A stretch of DNA of 64,000 bases, taken from assembly GCA_965213735.1 (NCBI GenBank), contig CBDCAB010000005.1, forward strand, positions 1,860,001 through 1,924,000, in the 5' to 3' direction. This DNA is from CALDTK01 sp965213735. Lineage in GTDB: Bacteria > Bacteroidota > Bacteroidia > Chitinophagales > Saprospiraceae. Numbering within the stretch: the first letter of the stretch is position 1; every line of letters begins with the position of its first letter. Below the pieces are notes generated by a model. It was not told the DNA's origin. It searched no databases and worked only from the letters and a program-made list of their open reading frames with translations. The position numbers and the translations under genes were made by a program. Positions 36,755-45,809 of this stretch are shown one piece after another.

Positions 36755-38026
36755 TTACAACATCTCCATTAATAGCTCAGCTGCCTTGCGGGCCTTGGCT
36801 CGGATGTAGTCTCTGTCCTGCTCGTCGGCGACTTCGTAGGTGATGCCGATGCCACCGTAGTGTTGGACAAACCAGCTGGCACTCGTGGGTTTGCCAATGG
36901 CATCAGGTTCGACGCGCAACGTATCTTGACCTGTGACGAGGGGCCGACCTAAGTCATCGCTTTTGGGTTTTGCGGAAGCGCCATAATACTGCTCAGCCGA
37001 CCAGGTGCGAATAGCTTCAGACCAGCGGCCGACTTTTTCAGAACCGGCATAATCCACGCGAGCAGGATCGTGCGTGTAGAGCACATCATACTGCGTGGAG
37101 TGGAAATCCATGCCCCAAACCACCTGATCCTTGTTGGTGCGGGCTGTTAGCCACTCCACAACAGTGCGCGTCTCGGGCTGGCGGTACTCGGCCCAGTCGC
37201 GGTTGAGATCGATGCCACCTGCATTGTGGCGCCAATGACCTTCATCGACGCCATCGGGATTGACGACAGGAATAGCAATAATGCGGAAGTCTTGCCGGAA
37301 GTCACGGGCAAGTTGATCGTCGGCAAAAATGCGCTCGATAAAAGCTTGAAATGCGATAAATCCACTCACCTCTGGGGGATGCTGCCGGCTCATAAACACG
37401 ACTGTCGGACGCTTATCTGCTTTGCCCTCACCGACCTCGAGCGCCCAGATTGGCCGACCGAGCCTCGACCTTCCGATGGTATATAATCGAGGAGCAGGGG
37501 TGGAGCTGAGGCCACCTATCCACGCCGCGATGGAATCGGTCGCAATGAGCTCTTGTGCGGAGAGGTAGAGCCGCTCAGGTCTGATGTCGAGGCGAATGAA
37601 GGCTTTGTTGTTGCTGGTATCAACGCGATCATAGGGCACGTAAGTCCAAGGTCCACTACGTGTTGGGGCTGTTTTAGGCAGGTAGCGGTTGCGGGTTCCG
37701 GTGGGGTAGGTGAGTTGTACGATGACTTCGCTCGGCTGAGGGGCGCTGAGTGCGAAGGCATACCAAGGACTTTGGTTGATTGGCGAATTTTCGGGCGGTA
37801 TTTCTGCTACGAGCGTGTCGCCTTGCTCGACCAGGCTTGCCAGCCGTGCGCCGGGAAAATCAGCATACGCTTCGATGCCGGAGGCGGTGGTAAAGGTTTG
37901 ATCTGTAAGCAACCGTACCTCCTGAGTTTTGGTATCGACTGGGGTGGGGTAGGAGTAGGTGGGGAGTTTTGAGCAAGCGCTGAGCAGTAGTAAGCTTGCT
38001 GCTGCGAAAGGGAGAAGGGATTGCAT
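36755..38026 (-). CDS. M14-family zinc carboxypeptidase lipoprotein
   Basis: 423 residues. The lipobox LLSAC puts the acylated Cys at 18, so the protein is anchored to a membrane. Residues about 30-175 form the beta-rich N-domain of the cytosolic carboxypeptidase-like subgroup. The catalytic domain (about 178-423) keeps His216 and Glu219 (RQHPPEVSG), the substrate-binding block RHNAGGIDLNRDW (266-278), zinc ligand His309 (MDFHST) and catalytic Glu398 (ITYEVAD). All residues needed for a metallocarboxypeptidase are therefore present. It probably trims C-terminal residues from peptides in the periplasm or at the cell surface. The promoter region upstream contains the heptanucleotide array at 38071. 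Confidence 0.9.
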   Translation of the reverse strand: MQSLLPFAAASLLLLSACSKLPTYSYPTPVDTKTQEVRLLTDQTFTTASGIEAYADFPGARLASLVEQGDTLVAEIPPENSPINQSPWYAFALSAPQPSEVIVQLTYPTGTRNRYLPKTAPTRSGPWTYVPYDRVDTSNNKAFIRLDIRPERLYLSAQELIATDSIAAWIGGLSSTPAPRLYTIGRSRLGRPIWALEVGEGKADKRPTVVFMSRQHPPEVSGFIAFQAFIERIFADDQLARDFRQDFRIIAIPVVNPDGVDEGHWRHNAGGIDLNRDWAEYRQPETRTVVEWLTARTNKDQVVWGMDFHSTQYDVLYTHDPARVDYAGSEKVGRWSEAIRTWSAEQYYGASAKPKSDDLGRPLVTGQDTLRVEPDAIGKPTSASWFVQHYGGIGITYEVADEQDRDYIRAKARKAAELLMEML

Positions 38027-38070
38027 GGGGGAAAGTAAGCATGGGGTGAATTAGTAGTATGGAAGTTGTT

Positions 38071-38105
38071 GCCCCCAGCCCCCAGCCCCCAGCCCCCAGC
38101 CCCCA
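38071..38105. repeat. Heptanucleotide tandem array (GCCCCCA)5
   Basis: Five perfect units of GCCCCCA in the 170-base gap between the divergent carboxypeptidase and DUF4143 ATPase genes. The complementary strand has five G5 runs spaced by two bases, which could form a G-quadruplex. Its position between two divergent starts makes length variation a possible expression switch, but this is inference. Confidence 0.85.
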
Positions 38106-38199
38106 ACACTTCACCCCCCATTTTTAACGCTCATCCCGGCTAAATAGCCCCCATTTTAGCCAGTGTGACTGGCTGAAATGAGGGTTATATTCGCGGTGC

Positions 38200-39543
38200 A
38201 TGTACAACTTACGACCACGCTCTGCCCTTCCATGGCTCGAGACTTGGAGCAAAAAATCTACGCGTAAGCCCCTGATACTTAGAGGCGCGAGGCAGGTAGG
38301 GAAATCTTCGCTGGTCATGCTTTTTGCTCGGCGATACGAGCACTTTATCCGGCTCAACCTCGAACTTCCTGCGGACAAGGCACTTTTTGATGGGCTTCCC
38401 CCTGTTGATCAACTCGCCTCGCGCTTGGCTTTGCGTGCCAAGGTGGACAAGCTAGACAGCTCCACTTTGCTCTTTATCGATGAAATTCAAGAATCGGTAG
38501 AAGCTATTCAAACACTTCGGTACCTGTATGAGACTTACCCCGACCTGCACGTCATCGCAGCTGGATCTCTCTTAGAATTTGCGATGGGAGATGTCGCAAG
38601 CTTCCCAGTAGGACGAGTAGAATTTTATACGCTACATCCTCTAAGTTTTGATGAATATTTAATTTGGACAAATAACGATCAATACGCAGCATTACTTCAG
38701 GCTGGGCCGGTGCCTGTCTATGCGCACGATGACCTGCTGACGCTCTTTCATCGTTATACTATAATTGGCGGTATGCCGGAAATAGTTGCCGCAGTAGCAG
38801 ATGGTGTAGCTATACACGAACTTACTTCTCTGTACGAATCTATCTGGTCAGCCTATCGTGCCGACGTGGAGAAGTATGCAAAAAGCCCAAGACAACGGGC
38901 GGTGCTGCGACATTTATTAGTTACTGCTGTTGCTGAGGATGATCGAATTAAGCTCGCGCAATTTGGCGGCTCTACCTATCGCAGTGATGAAGTTGGAGAA
39001 GCTTTTCAAGCCCTTCAGCTTGCAGGTGTGCTTCGGCTCGTATACCCTACCGGCTCCTTAGGCTTACCTCTTGCGCCAGCCTTTCGACGACGGCCTCGTA
39101 TTCAACTGCTAGATACTGGAATCTTAAATTATGCCCGCGGCATCCAAGCCGATATGCTCGGCGTGAAAAACCTAACCTCAGTTTATCGAGGTCGCATAGC
39201 TCAACATATTGTGACGCAAGAAATTATCGCCAAGCATCATGAGCCATCTTACTCTCCATACTTTTGGGTGCGAGAAAAATCCGGTTCGAGTGCGGAGGTG
39301 GACCTGCTCGTCGTCGAAGGTACGAGCGTTTATCCTCTGGAGATTAAAGCTGGAGCTACAGGAAGGCTTCGGTCTCTGCATCAATTTATGGAGCGTGCTG
39401 CTGCTCCTATAGCCCTGCGTGCACTGCAAAATTATCACTCTACCGAAACGGTCAGTACCCCACGAGGCTACACCTATACCTTGATAAACATCCCATACTA
39501 CGCCGCTGGATATTGGGAAAAATATTTGGGTGTTGGGGCTTAG
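38200..39543 (+). CDS. DUF4143 AAA ATPase
   Basis: 447 residues. Walker A GARQVGKSS (29-37), Walker B LLFIDEIQE (90-98), the sensor AAGSLLEFAM and the FYTLHPLSFDEYL block identify the AAA_14/DUF4143 family. The C-terminal DUF4143 region holds SSAEVDLLV...YPLEIKAG (about 367-390), a PD-(D/E)xK-like nuclease signature (Asp, Glu-x-Lys). The family is scattered across accessory regions of bacteria and archaea; its biological role is not established. Divergent from the carboxypeptidase gene. Confidence 0.9.
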   Translation: MYNLRPRSALPWLETWSKKSTRKPLILRGARQVGKSSLVMLFARRYEHFIRLNLELPADKALFDGLPPVDQLASRLALRAKVDKLDSSTLLFIDEIQESVEAIQTLRYLYETYPDLHVIAAGSLLEFAMGDVASFPVGRVEFYTLHPLSFDEYLIWTNNDQYAALLQAGPVPVYAHDDLLTLFHRYTIIGGMPEIVAAVADGVAIHELTSLYESIWSAYRADVEKYAKSPRQRAVLRHLLVTAVAEDDRIKLAQFGGSTYRSDEVGEAFQALQLAGVLRLVYPTGSLGLPLAPAFRRRPRIQLLDTGILNYARGIQADMLGVKNLTSVYRGRIAQHIVTQEIIAKHHEPSYSPYFWVREKSGSSAEVDLLVVEGTSVYPLEIKAGATGRLRSLHQFMERAAAPIALRALQNYHSTETVSTPRGYTYTLINIPYYAAGYWEKYLGVGA

Positions 39544-39653
39544 AGATGTTCCTCGCCACAATATAGTGTGCAGGCCAGCACCCAGCCCCCCTCATACGTT
39601 AATATTTACAGCTGCCATAACTCAGTCTAGAGCTGTACGTAGGCATAACCAAC

Positions 39654-42083
39654 ATGCGCAACGCCATCATCCATCTCCGAGTAGCACTGGCTTATCTCGT
39701 GCTCCTTGTGGGCCTGTGTGCGAGTGGCATGGCGCAGTCGCATACCCTGCGCGGCTACATCGAGGATGCCGAAACCGGTGAACGCCTCCTCGGGGCCAAT
39801 CTATTCGATAGCGAGACTCTGCTCGGCGCCACCACCAACAACTACGGCTTCTTTAGCTACACCTACACCACCGATACCCTCCACCTGCTGGTGAGCTACA
39901 TCGGCTACCAATCCCTCGACACCACCTTCATCGGGCCGCAAAGCAGCGAAATTATGCTGCAACTCAGCACTGGCAGCCAACTCGCTACTGTAGAAATATC
40001 TGCAACCGAGCAGACCGAGCGCATCGACGAGCAAGTCCAGATGTCGAAAGTTGAAGTACCCATCGAGCAGATCAAACGCGCGCCCGCACTCTTCGGCGAA
40101 ACAGATGTCCTCAAGTCGCTCCAGTTGCTGCCCGGCGTATCGGGAGGCACAGAAGGTACGGCCGGACTTTACGTGCGCGGCGGCTCGCCCGACCAAAACC
40201 TGGTGCTCCTCGATGGCGTGCCTGTCTATAATGTGAGCCATGTGCTCGGTATCTTTTCGGTCTTTAATGCCGATGCCATCAACAACGTTTCGCTTACCAA
40301 AGGCGGATTTCCGGCACGCTACGGCGGTCGACTCAGTTCAGTGCTCGAAATCAACATGAAAGACGGTCACAAAGACCGCTGGCAAGGAGAAGGAGGAATC
40401 GGCCTCATCTCCAGCCGCCTCACCCTCAACGGACCTGTTGGCGACAAAACACGTGTTCTTATCAGTGGTCGGCGCACCTATATCGATCTGATTGCCAAAC
40501 CTTTCATCGCACTGGCTAATTCATCCAACCCAGATTTTAAAACTAAGCTTCAACTTAACTTCTATGATCTGAATACAAAGATTCGTCATGAGCTTAATGA
40601 GGAGCATACCCTGTATTTTAGTGGCTATTTGGGTGGAGACGTATTTGGCACCAGCTTCGAGGATAATTTTGGGGGTGCAACAGATGAATATGGTGCCGGC
40701 GTGCGCTGGGGTAACAAAATTGCCGCGCTCCGCTGGAATTGGGAACTCGGTCCGCGGTTATTTCTCAATACCACCGGAACATTCTCTGATTATGCCATTA
40801 AATTTAGAAGTGAATACGAGTATAGTTTTGAAGAGGAGCGTGAACATTATCTTGCTGAATACCGCAGTGGTATTCGTGACTATGGTCTAAAAGCTGATCT
40901 TAGTTTTCTACCGAATCCTTATCATAGTGTACGTGCAGGTTTTGGCTTGACCCACCATACGTACACCCCAGGTATTCTCTCTCAAAGTGAGCGCGCAGCA
41001 GGCATAGCTCAAGATACAACGCTGGGTGCATTTATCGAAGATGGCTTAGAAGCTTGGGTGTACCTGGAGGATGAAATTCGGCTTTCGCCAAAACTATTGG
41101 TTAACGTCGGTCTGCATGCCAGCGGCTTTAGCAATCAAACTCTGTACACCAGCCTTCAACCGCGACTCGCCGCCCGCTATCGGCTCGACAATGGGCTCGC
41201 CTTAAAAGCGAGTTATGCGCAAATGACGCAGTTTGTAAACCTGCTCACAAGCGAAGCCTTGGCCCTACCCACCGACCTCTGGGTGCCGAGCAATGCCCAA
41301 GTAGCTCCACAACGAGCCTGGCAGGCAGCAGCAGGCATTGCTGCTACCGTTGGTGGAGGATATGAACTCAGCGCGGAAACCTTTTATAAGCAGATGCATA
41401 ATGTAATTAGCTACAGACCTGGTAGCTCATTTTTCGATTTCCGCATCGGTGATAGCTGGGAATCAAAAATTACCCAAGGTGATGGCGAGAGCTATGGCAT
41501 CGAGCTGCTCGCCCAAAAGAAACTCGGCGAAACCACCGGGTGGATTGGCTACACCCTTAGCTGGAACAACCGCACCTTCGCTGATATTAACGGCGGCCAG
41601 ACCTTTCCCTACCGCTACGACCGCCGCCACGACATCAGCATACTCGCTACCCACAAGCTGACCGAACGCATTATTCTCTCCGGCGCCTGGGTATTCGGTA
41701 CAGGCAATGCCGTAACCTTACCTGAGCTCCAACAAAATGGCAATTACGCTACCCAAACCTATACATACAGAAACCCCCAAACCAACGAGCTCAACCGCTA
41801 TCAAGGCATTGGCTTTACGCCAGTTGAGCAGGGAAGAGGTAAAAATCAGTACCGACTCAGCAATTACCACCGCTTCGATATTAACGTCGAGTTTGTGAAG
41901 CAAAAAAAGTGGGGCGAGCGTGCCTGGATCGTCGGAGCGTACAACGCGTATTGGCATAAAAACCCCTACATCATTCTCGCCCGCGACCAGTATAATGAAC
42001 AGACCCAACAGCGCGAACGGGTAATTCAAGAAGTGAGCATTCTGCCAATCATCCCCTCCATTTCTTACCGCTTTAAATTTTAA
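39654..42083 (+). CDS. TonB-dependent receptor with carboxypeptidase-like regulatory domain
   Basis: 809 residues. Signal peptide 1-28 (ending GMAQ). A CarboxypepD_reg-like domain (about 30-110: LRGYIEDAETGERLLGANLF) is followed by a plug domain (about 130-235: FGETDVLKSLQLLPGVSGGT, GLYVRGGSPDQNLVLLDGVP) and a long barrel ending SISYRFKF with terminal Phe. It is one base upstream of a DUF4249 lipoprotein, a pairing seen repeatedly in Bacteroidota, where the lipoprotein is thought to act as the extracellular lid of the receptor. Substrate unknown. One 14-mer copy lies inside. Confidence 0.93.
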   Translation: MRNAIIHLRVALAYLVLLVGLCASGMAQSHTLRGYIEDAETGERLLGANLFDSETLLGATTNNYGFFSYTYTTDTLHLLVSYIGYQSLDTTFIGPQSSEIMLQLSTGSQLATVEISATEQTERIDEQVQMSKVEVPIEQIKRAPALFGETDVLKSLQLLPGVSGGTEGTAGLYVRGGSPDQNLVLLDGVPVYNVSHVLGIFSVFNADAINNVSLTKGGFPARYGGRLSSVLEINMKDGHKDRWQGEGGIGLISSRLTLNGPVGDKTRVLISGRRTYIDLIAKPFIALANSSNPDFKTKLQLNFYDLNTKIRHELNEEHTLYFSGYLGGDVFGTSFEDNFGGATDEYGAGVRWGNKIAALRWNWELGPRLFLNTTGTFSDYAIKFRSEYEYSFEEEREHYLAEYRSGIRDYGLKADLSFLPNPYHSVRAGFGLTHHTYTPGILSQSERAAGIAQDTTLGAFIEDGLEAWVYLEDEIRLSPKLLVNVGLHASGFSNQTLYTSLQPRLAARYRLDNGLALKASYAQMTQFVNLLTSEALALPTDLWVPSNAQVAPQRAWQAAAGIAATVGGGYELSAETFYKQMHNVISYRPGSSFFDFRIGDSWESKITQGDGESYGIELLAQKKLGETTGWIGYTLSWNNRTFADINGGQTFPYRYDRRHDISILATHKLTERIILSGAWVFGTGNAVTLPELQQNGNYATQTYTYRNPQTNELNRYQGIGFTPVEQGRGKNQYRLSNYHRFDINVEFVKQKKWGERAWIVGAYNAYWHKNPYIILARDQYNEQTQQRERVIQEVSILPIIPSISYRFKF
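41081..41094 (-). repeat. Interspersed 14-mer GTTTTGGCGAAAGC, copy 8
   Basis: Exact copy on the minus strand inside the TonB receptor gene, which reads R-L-S-P-K, a third reading context. Confidence 0.8.
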
Positions 42084-42084
42084 T

Positions 42085-43053
42085 ATGACCATTTACAACC
42101 GTTCGCTCCTAGTTGCTGCTCTCGTTGCCATATGTTCCTTTGGCTGCGAGGATAAGTTTTTGACCGATATCGATGTTGATCTTTCGGATGTGCCTCTCGA
42201 GCTTATCGTGGAGGGGATCATATTTCCGGGTGACACGGCGCGTATCGTGCTCGACAAAACGCGCCGCGTTGACGAGCCCATGGGTGTCACACGTGTGCGA
42301 CAGGCTGAGGTGCGGGTGCACGTGCGTGGGGGGCGCAGCTTCACGTTTACCGAACGAGCCGTGCCCGCAGGCAGCAACTTCGACCCTTTCCGCAATCCAC
42401 AAGCTCCCGATACCCTCAGCGTTTACGAAGCTGTACTACCCGCAGACGCCTTTGCAGTTGGGGATGTGGTGACACTGGAGGTGATAACCCTTGATGGCAT
42501 CTACGTCACGGCGCAGCAAACGATACTTCCGCCCTCGACCATCGAGGATGTGCTGCTGCGAGATCGTGATTTTGCTCTCGGTCGCTTCACTACCACCGTA
42601 CGTGCAGGTGCGGAAGGCGCGGGAGTTTTAATTACCGGTCAATATATTCATTCAGTAACTGAGTTCGATAGCCAGGGTGAGCCAATTGCTGTTGACACAC
42701 AGGCTGTTTCTCTTAATTTCGAAACTGGTGATGATTTAGATTATTTTTACTACGGCGATAAGTATCTGATCCTGCCCAGCAGTTTTGGCGAAAGCACCAC
42801 TCTGCAAACCTTCAATGTCTATAGCAATAGTAGTATTGTAAGAAATAGCGATGAATATCAGGCAGTCCGCTTCAGTACACTGACATTAGATGCGGTATCT
42901 ATTGCTTATTTCAGAGCCCTACAATTGAGTGATTTTAATACGGATAATCCTTTTGTGGAGCCTGTAGTCGTGCCTACCAATATCGATGGCGGCCGCGGCA
43001 TATTTGTGGCAACCTCCGCACCTACAAGCATTGACTTTGAATTGGAGCAGTAG
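42085..43053 (+). CDS. DUF4249 outer-membrane lipoprotein
   Basis: 322 residues. Lipoprotein signal with the Cys at 21 (ICSFGCED). The body is beta-rich, as expected for DUF4249: VEGIIFPGDTARIVLDKT, AEVRVHV, then VVTLEVITLDGIYVTAQQTI. It starts one base after the TonB receptor, so the two are co-transcribed and probably form a receptor/lid pair. The gene carries one 14-mer copy. Confidence 0.88.
   Translation: MTIYNRSLLVAALVAICSFGCEDKFLTDIDVDLSDVPLELIVEGIIFPGDTARIVLDKTRRVDEPMGVTRVRQAEVRVHVRGGRSFTFTERAVPAGSNFDPFRNPQAPDTLSVYEAVLPADAFAVGDVVTLEVITLDGIYVTAQQTILPPSTIEDVLLRDRDFALGRFTTTVRAGAEGAGVLITGQYIHSVTEFDSQGEPIAVDTQAVSLNFETGDDLDYFYYGDKYLILPSSFGESTTLQTFNVYSNSSIVRNSDEYQAVRFSTLTLDAVSIAYFRALQLSDFNTDNPFVEPVVVPTNIDGGRGIFVATSAPTSIDFELEQ
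42782..42795 (+). repeat. Interspersed 14-mer GTTTTGGCGAAAGC, copy 9
   Basis: Exact copy inside the DUF4249 gene, read S-F-G-E-S. Confidence 0.8.
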
Positions 43054-43102
43054 CCACTCCTTGACGTTGCAGCTACCTTATCTGCCGTAATCTTGCGCCG
43101 CA

Positions 43103-43486
43103 ATGGAATCATGGGAACTTGATTTTGCCTGGCTAAAAGTGCGGCACTTCGTCAAAGATAGTTTGGGCCACCCAAACCTTCCCGACCTCCAGGCCGTACT
43201 CATGCTTATCGGCGTGCAAGAACTCGGCAGGTGGCGGAGCGTTTTCTCGAAAGAGGAAAAACAAGACCTCATGCATATCGGCACCTGCGAAGTGCTGAGC
43301 GCCGGAGGCTACTACGCCTTCACTCACCGCGACGATGATGGCTGGCCCCACTACAAGCCACTCCGCCCCGTCGAAGCTGTTGGGCACCAAGCTCAAGAGC
43401 GACTCCTCATGGAAATGATCATTCAATACTTTGAAAAATGGGAAGCTTTAGACGCCTCCGCGCCCTCCTCGGCCTCACAACCATAG
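43103..43486 (+). CDS. Conserved hypothetical protein
   Basis: 127 residues, no signal peptide or membrane segment. Acidic and aromatic (ELDFAWLKVRHFVKDSLG, YYAFTHRDDDGWPHYKPL), with a helical C-terminus (ERLLMEMIIQYFEKW). I do not recognise a named family. The composition and codon pattern are those of a real gene. Its last 49 bases overlap the start of the cyclophilin gene that follows, so the two are probably co-transcribed. Confidence 0.7.
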   Translation: MESWELDFAWLKVRHFVKDSLGHPNLPDLQAVLMLIGVQELGRWRSVFSKEEKQDLMHIGTCEVLSAGGYYAFTHRDDDGWPHYKPLRPVEAVGHQAQERLLMEMIIQYFEKWEALDASAPSSASQP

Positions 43487-44103
43487 CGTGCATCCTGCTG
43501 CTCGCGGCTTGCAACACCGACAAGCGGCAGTACGTCCGCATCGAAACCCCGATGGGCAACATGCGCGCTATGCTCTACGACGAAACCCCTCAGCACCGGG
43601 ATAATTTTATCAAACTTGCCAAGCAAGGTTTCTACGATTCGCTGCTCTTTCACCGCGTTATTAGCGGCTTTATGATTCAAGGAGGCGACCCAGATTCGCG
43701 CACCGCTGCTCCGGGAATGCCACTCGGCCAGGGGGGGCCTGGTTATACCTTGCCCGCCGAAATTGGGGCTCCTCACCTCAAAGGTGTGCTTGCAGCAGCA
43801 AGGCTTGGTGATGCCATGAATCCACAACGCGAGTCTAGTGGCTCACAGTTTTATATCGTCCATGGCCAGCCCGCTGCCGACCCGCTGCTCGATAATGTCG
43901 AACACGAAAAAGGCTTTAAATACAACGAGACCCAGCGCGAGCTGTACCGTACCATTGGCGGTACGCCAAACCTTGATGGGGACTATACCGTTTTTGGGGA
44001 GATCGTCGAAGGCCTTGAAGTGATCGATAAGATTGCTGAGGCCGAAACAGGTCGTGCCGATCGTCCGGTTGAAGACATTCGCATGCGTATCATCGTCGAG
44101 TAG
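43438..44103 (+). CDS. Peptidyl-prolyl cis-trans isomerase (cyclophilin) lipoprotein
   Basis: 221 residues. The lipobox LLLAAC places the lipidated Cys near residue 25. The rest is a cyclophilin domain: HRDNFIKLAKQGFYDSLLFHRVISGFMIQGGDP carries the active-site Arg (FHRV) and the FMxQGGDP core, and SSGSQFYI the substrate groove. It should catalyse prolyl isomerisation of proteins in the periplasm or on the outer membrane. It is followed by a paralog that has gained a PKD domain. Confidence 0.92.
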   Translation: MGSFRRLRALLGLTTIACILLLAACNTDKRQYVRIETPMGNMRAMLYDETPQHRDNFIKLAKQGFYDSLLFHRVISGFMIQGGDPDSRTAAPGMPLGQGGPGYTLPAEIGAPHLKGVLAAARLGDAMNPQRESSGSQFYIVHGQPAADPLLDNVEHEKGFKYNETQRELYRTIGGTPNLDGDYTVFGEIVEGLEVIDKIAEAETGRADRPVEDIRMRIIVE

Positions 44104-44118
44104 ACGTTAATTCCTCCT

Positions 44119-45012
44119 ATGAAATTTTCCTCCCATACCACGTGCGTTCTGCTGGTGGCGCTTCTTTTTTCCGCTTGCGCAAAACCTGTGGCTAAATTCA
44201 CTGCCAATCCCGAAGATCGCACCGCACCGGCTACCGTCAAATTCGACAATGACAGTGAAAAAGCTGAAAGCTATACCTGGGATTTTGGCGACGGCAAAAC
44301 CAGTACAGAGGTCAACCCGGAGCACCGCTACGTGACGAGCGGCAACTACCTCGTTACTTTGCGTGCGAGCAAAGACGGTAAAACTTCGCTCGACTCACAA
44401 CGCGTTCAAATTATTGGACCAATTAATTGTATGGTAGAGATTACGACTCCTTACGGAAAAATGGTGGTGCAACTCAGCGATAAAACGCCCCAGCACCGCG
44501 ATAACTTCATCAAACTCGCCGAGCAAGGCTACTACGACGGCTTGCTTTTTCACCGCGTTATCGACGGCTTTATGCTGCAAGGGGGCGACCCAGATTCTAA
44601 AGATGCTCCCGCAGGAACACCGCTCGGATCTGGCGGACCTGGCTATCAAATTCCCGCTGAGTTTAATGAAGAACTCGCTCACGTGAAGGGTGCCCTCGCC
44701 GCCGCCCGCACAGGAGATGCGATAAACCCAGAGCGCAAATCCAGCGGTTCACAGTTTTATATCGTAAGTGGGCGACCTGTCAGCGAGCGCGATCTCGAAC
44801 AGATGGAGGCACGCAAAGGCATTTCCTACACGGCTGACACGCGCAAGCAGTACCTCGAACGTGGTGGCGTGCCTTTTCTCGATGCCGACTATACAGTGTT
44901 TGGGCAAGTTGTCGAAGGACTCGACGTGATTGATGCTATTGCCGCAGCTGCGACCGATAATCGCGACCGACCAGCAGAGGATGTCCCGATGCAGGTCCGT
45001 GTGATAAACTAG
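44119..45012 (+). CDS. Lipoprotein with PKD domain fused to cyclophilin
   Basis: 297 residues. Lipobox LLFSAC (Cys near 20). Residues about 24-100 are a PKD domain with the signature YTWDFGDGKTSTEVNPEHRY. Residues about 105-297 are a cyclophilin that parallels the gene upstream nearly block by block (QHRDNFIKLAEQGYYDGLLFHRVIDGFMLQGGDP, SSGSQFYIVSG). PKD domains bind proteins or polysaccharides at the cell surface, so this paralog may be held at a particular substrate. A tandem duplication with domain gain is the simplest history. The gap between the two genes is 15 bases. Confidence 0.92.
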   Translation: MKFSSHTTCVLLVALLFSACAKPVAKFTANPEDRTAPATVKFDNDSEKAESYTWDFGDGKTSTEVNPEHRYVTSGNYLVTLRASKDGKTSLDSQRVQIIGPINCMVEITTPYGKMVVQLSDKTPQHRDNFIKLAEQGYYDGLLFHRVIDGFMLQGGDPDSKDAPAGTPLGSGGPGYQIPAEFNEELAHVKGALAAARTGDAINPERKSSGSQFYIVSGRPVSERDLEQMEARKGISYTADTRKQYLERGGVPFLDADYTVFGQVVEGLDVIDAIAAAATDNRDRPAEDVPMQVRVIN

Positions 45013-45039
45013 CAGTCCGCTTTCGGTGTAGACACTAGT

Positions 45040-45804
45040 ATGAGCAAGTCAAACCATATCCTCGGCATCGATGTAGGTGCCTCGGGCATAAAAGGGGCCA
45101 TTGTCAACGTCACATCTGGCAAACTGCTCACCGAAAGACTCCGCGTACCTACTCCCCAACCCGCCACGCCGGAGGCAATGACTGAAGCCTTTGTTGAGCT
45201 GCTCAGCATGTTCAGTTACAAAGGCGATCATATTGGCGTGGGCTTTCCGGCTATCATACGAAAAGGCAAGGCCATGTCGGCAGCCAATATTCATCCCGAC
45301 TGGATCAATACATCAGTCTCTAAGCTCTGGGGCAAAGCCTCTGGCAAAAAAGTACATACGCTCAATGATGCCGACGCAGCAGGTCTTGCAAGCATCAAGT
45401 TTGGTTCGGCTAAAAAGACACCCGGACTCGTAGCCTTTCTAACCATCGGCACCGGCATAGGCTCAGCACTTTTTATTAATAAAGAGCTGATGCCCAATTC
45501 CGAACTCGGCCACATTTATATGCCCAATGGTATGAAGAGCGAGCACTACGCTAGCAATCAAACTCGCAAAAATCTAGAACTGTCGTGGGAAGATTGGGGT
45601 ACGCGCCTCAACGAGGTCTTGCAACAAATCCTGAGAGTTCTCTCACCTGATCTCATCTTGCTCGGTGGAGGCGTATCGAAGTATTATGATGAGTACAAGC
45701 AGTACTTCAATATTGATTGTCCCGTGCAGCCAGCGGCATTTCTCAATCAGGCTGGCGCAGTAGGAGCTGCACTCTATGCCAAGCAGTGCATCAAGTGCAA
45801 GTAG
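45040..45804 (+). CDS. ppgK: Polyphosphate glucokinase (ROK family)
   Basis: 254 residues. The phosphate-binding start is LGIDVGASGIKGAIV (8-22), the catalytic Asp110 lies in LNDADAAGL, the second phosphate loop is GTGIGSA (137-143), and ELGHI (155-159) supplies the sugar-binding Glu and His. The overall pattern is that of PPGK, which phosphorylates glucose using polyphosphate and often also ATP. Cytoplasmic. It follows the cyclophilin pair by 27 bases, which may be accidental clustering. Confidence 0.9.
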   Translation: MSKSNHILGIDVGASGIKGAIVNVTSGKLLTERLRVPTPQPATPEAMTEAFVELLSMFSYKGDHIGVGFPAIIRKGKAMSAANIHPDWINTSVSKLWGKASGKKVHTLNDADAAGLASIKFGSAKKTPGLVAFLTIGTGIGSALFINKELMPNSELGHIYMPNGMKSEHYASNQTRKNLELSWEDWGTRLNEVLQQILRVLSPDLILLGGGVSKYYDEYKQYFNIDCPVQPAAFLNQAGAVGAALYAKQCIKCK

Positions 45805-45809
45805 AAAGC

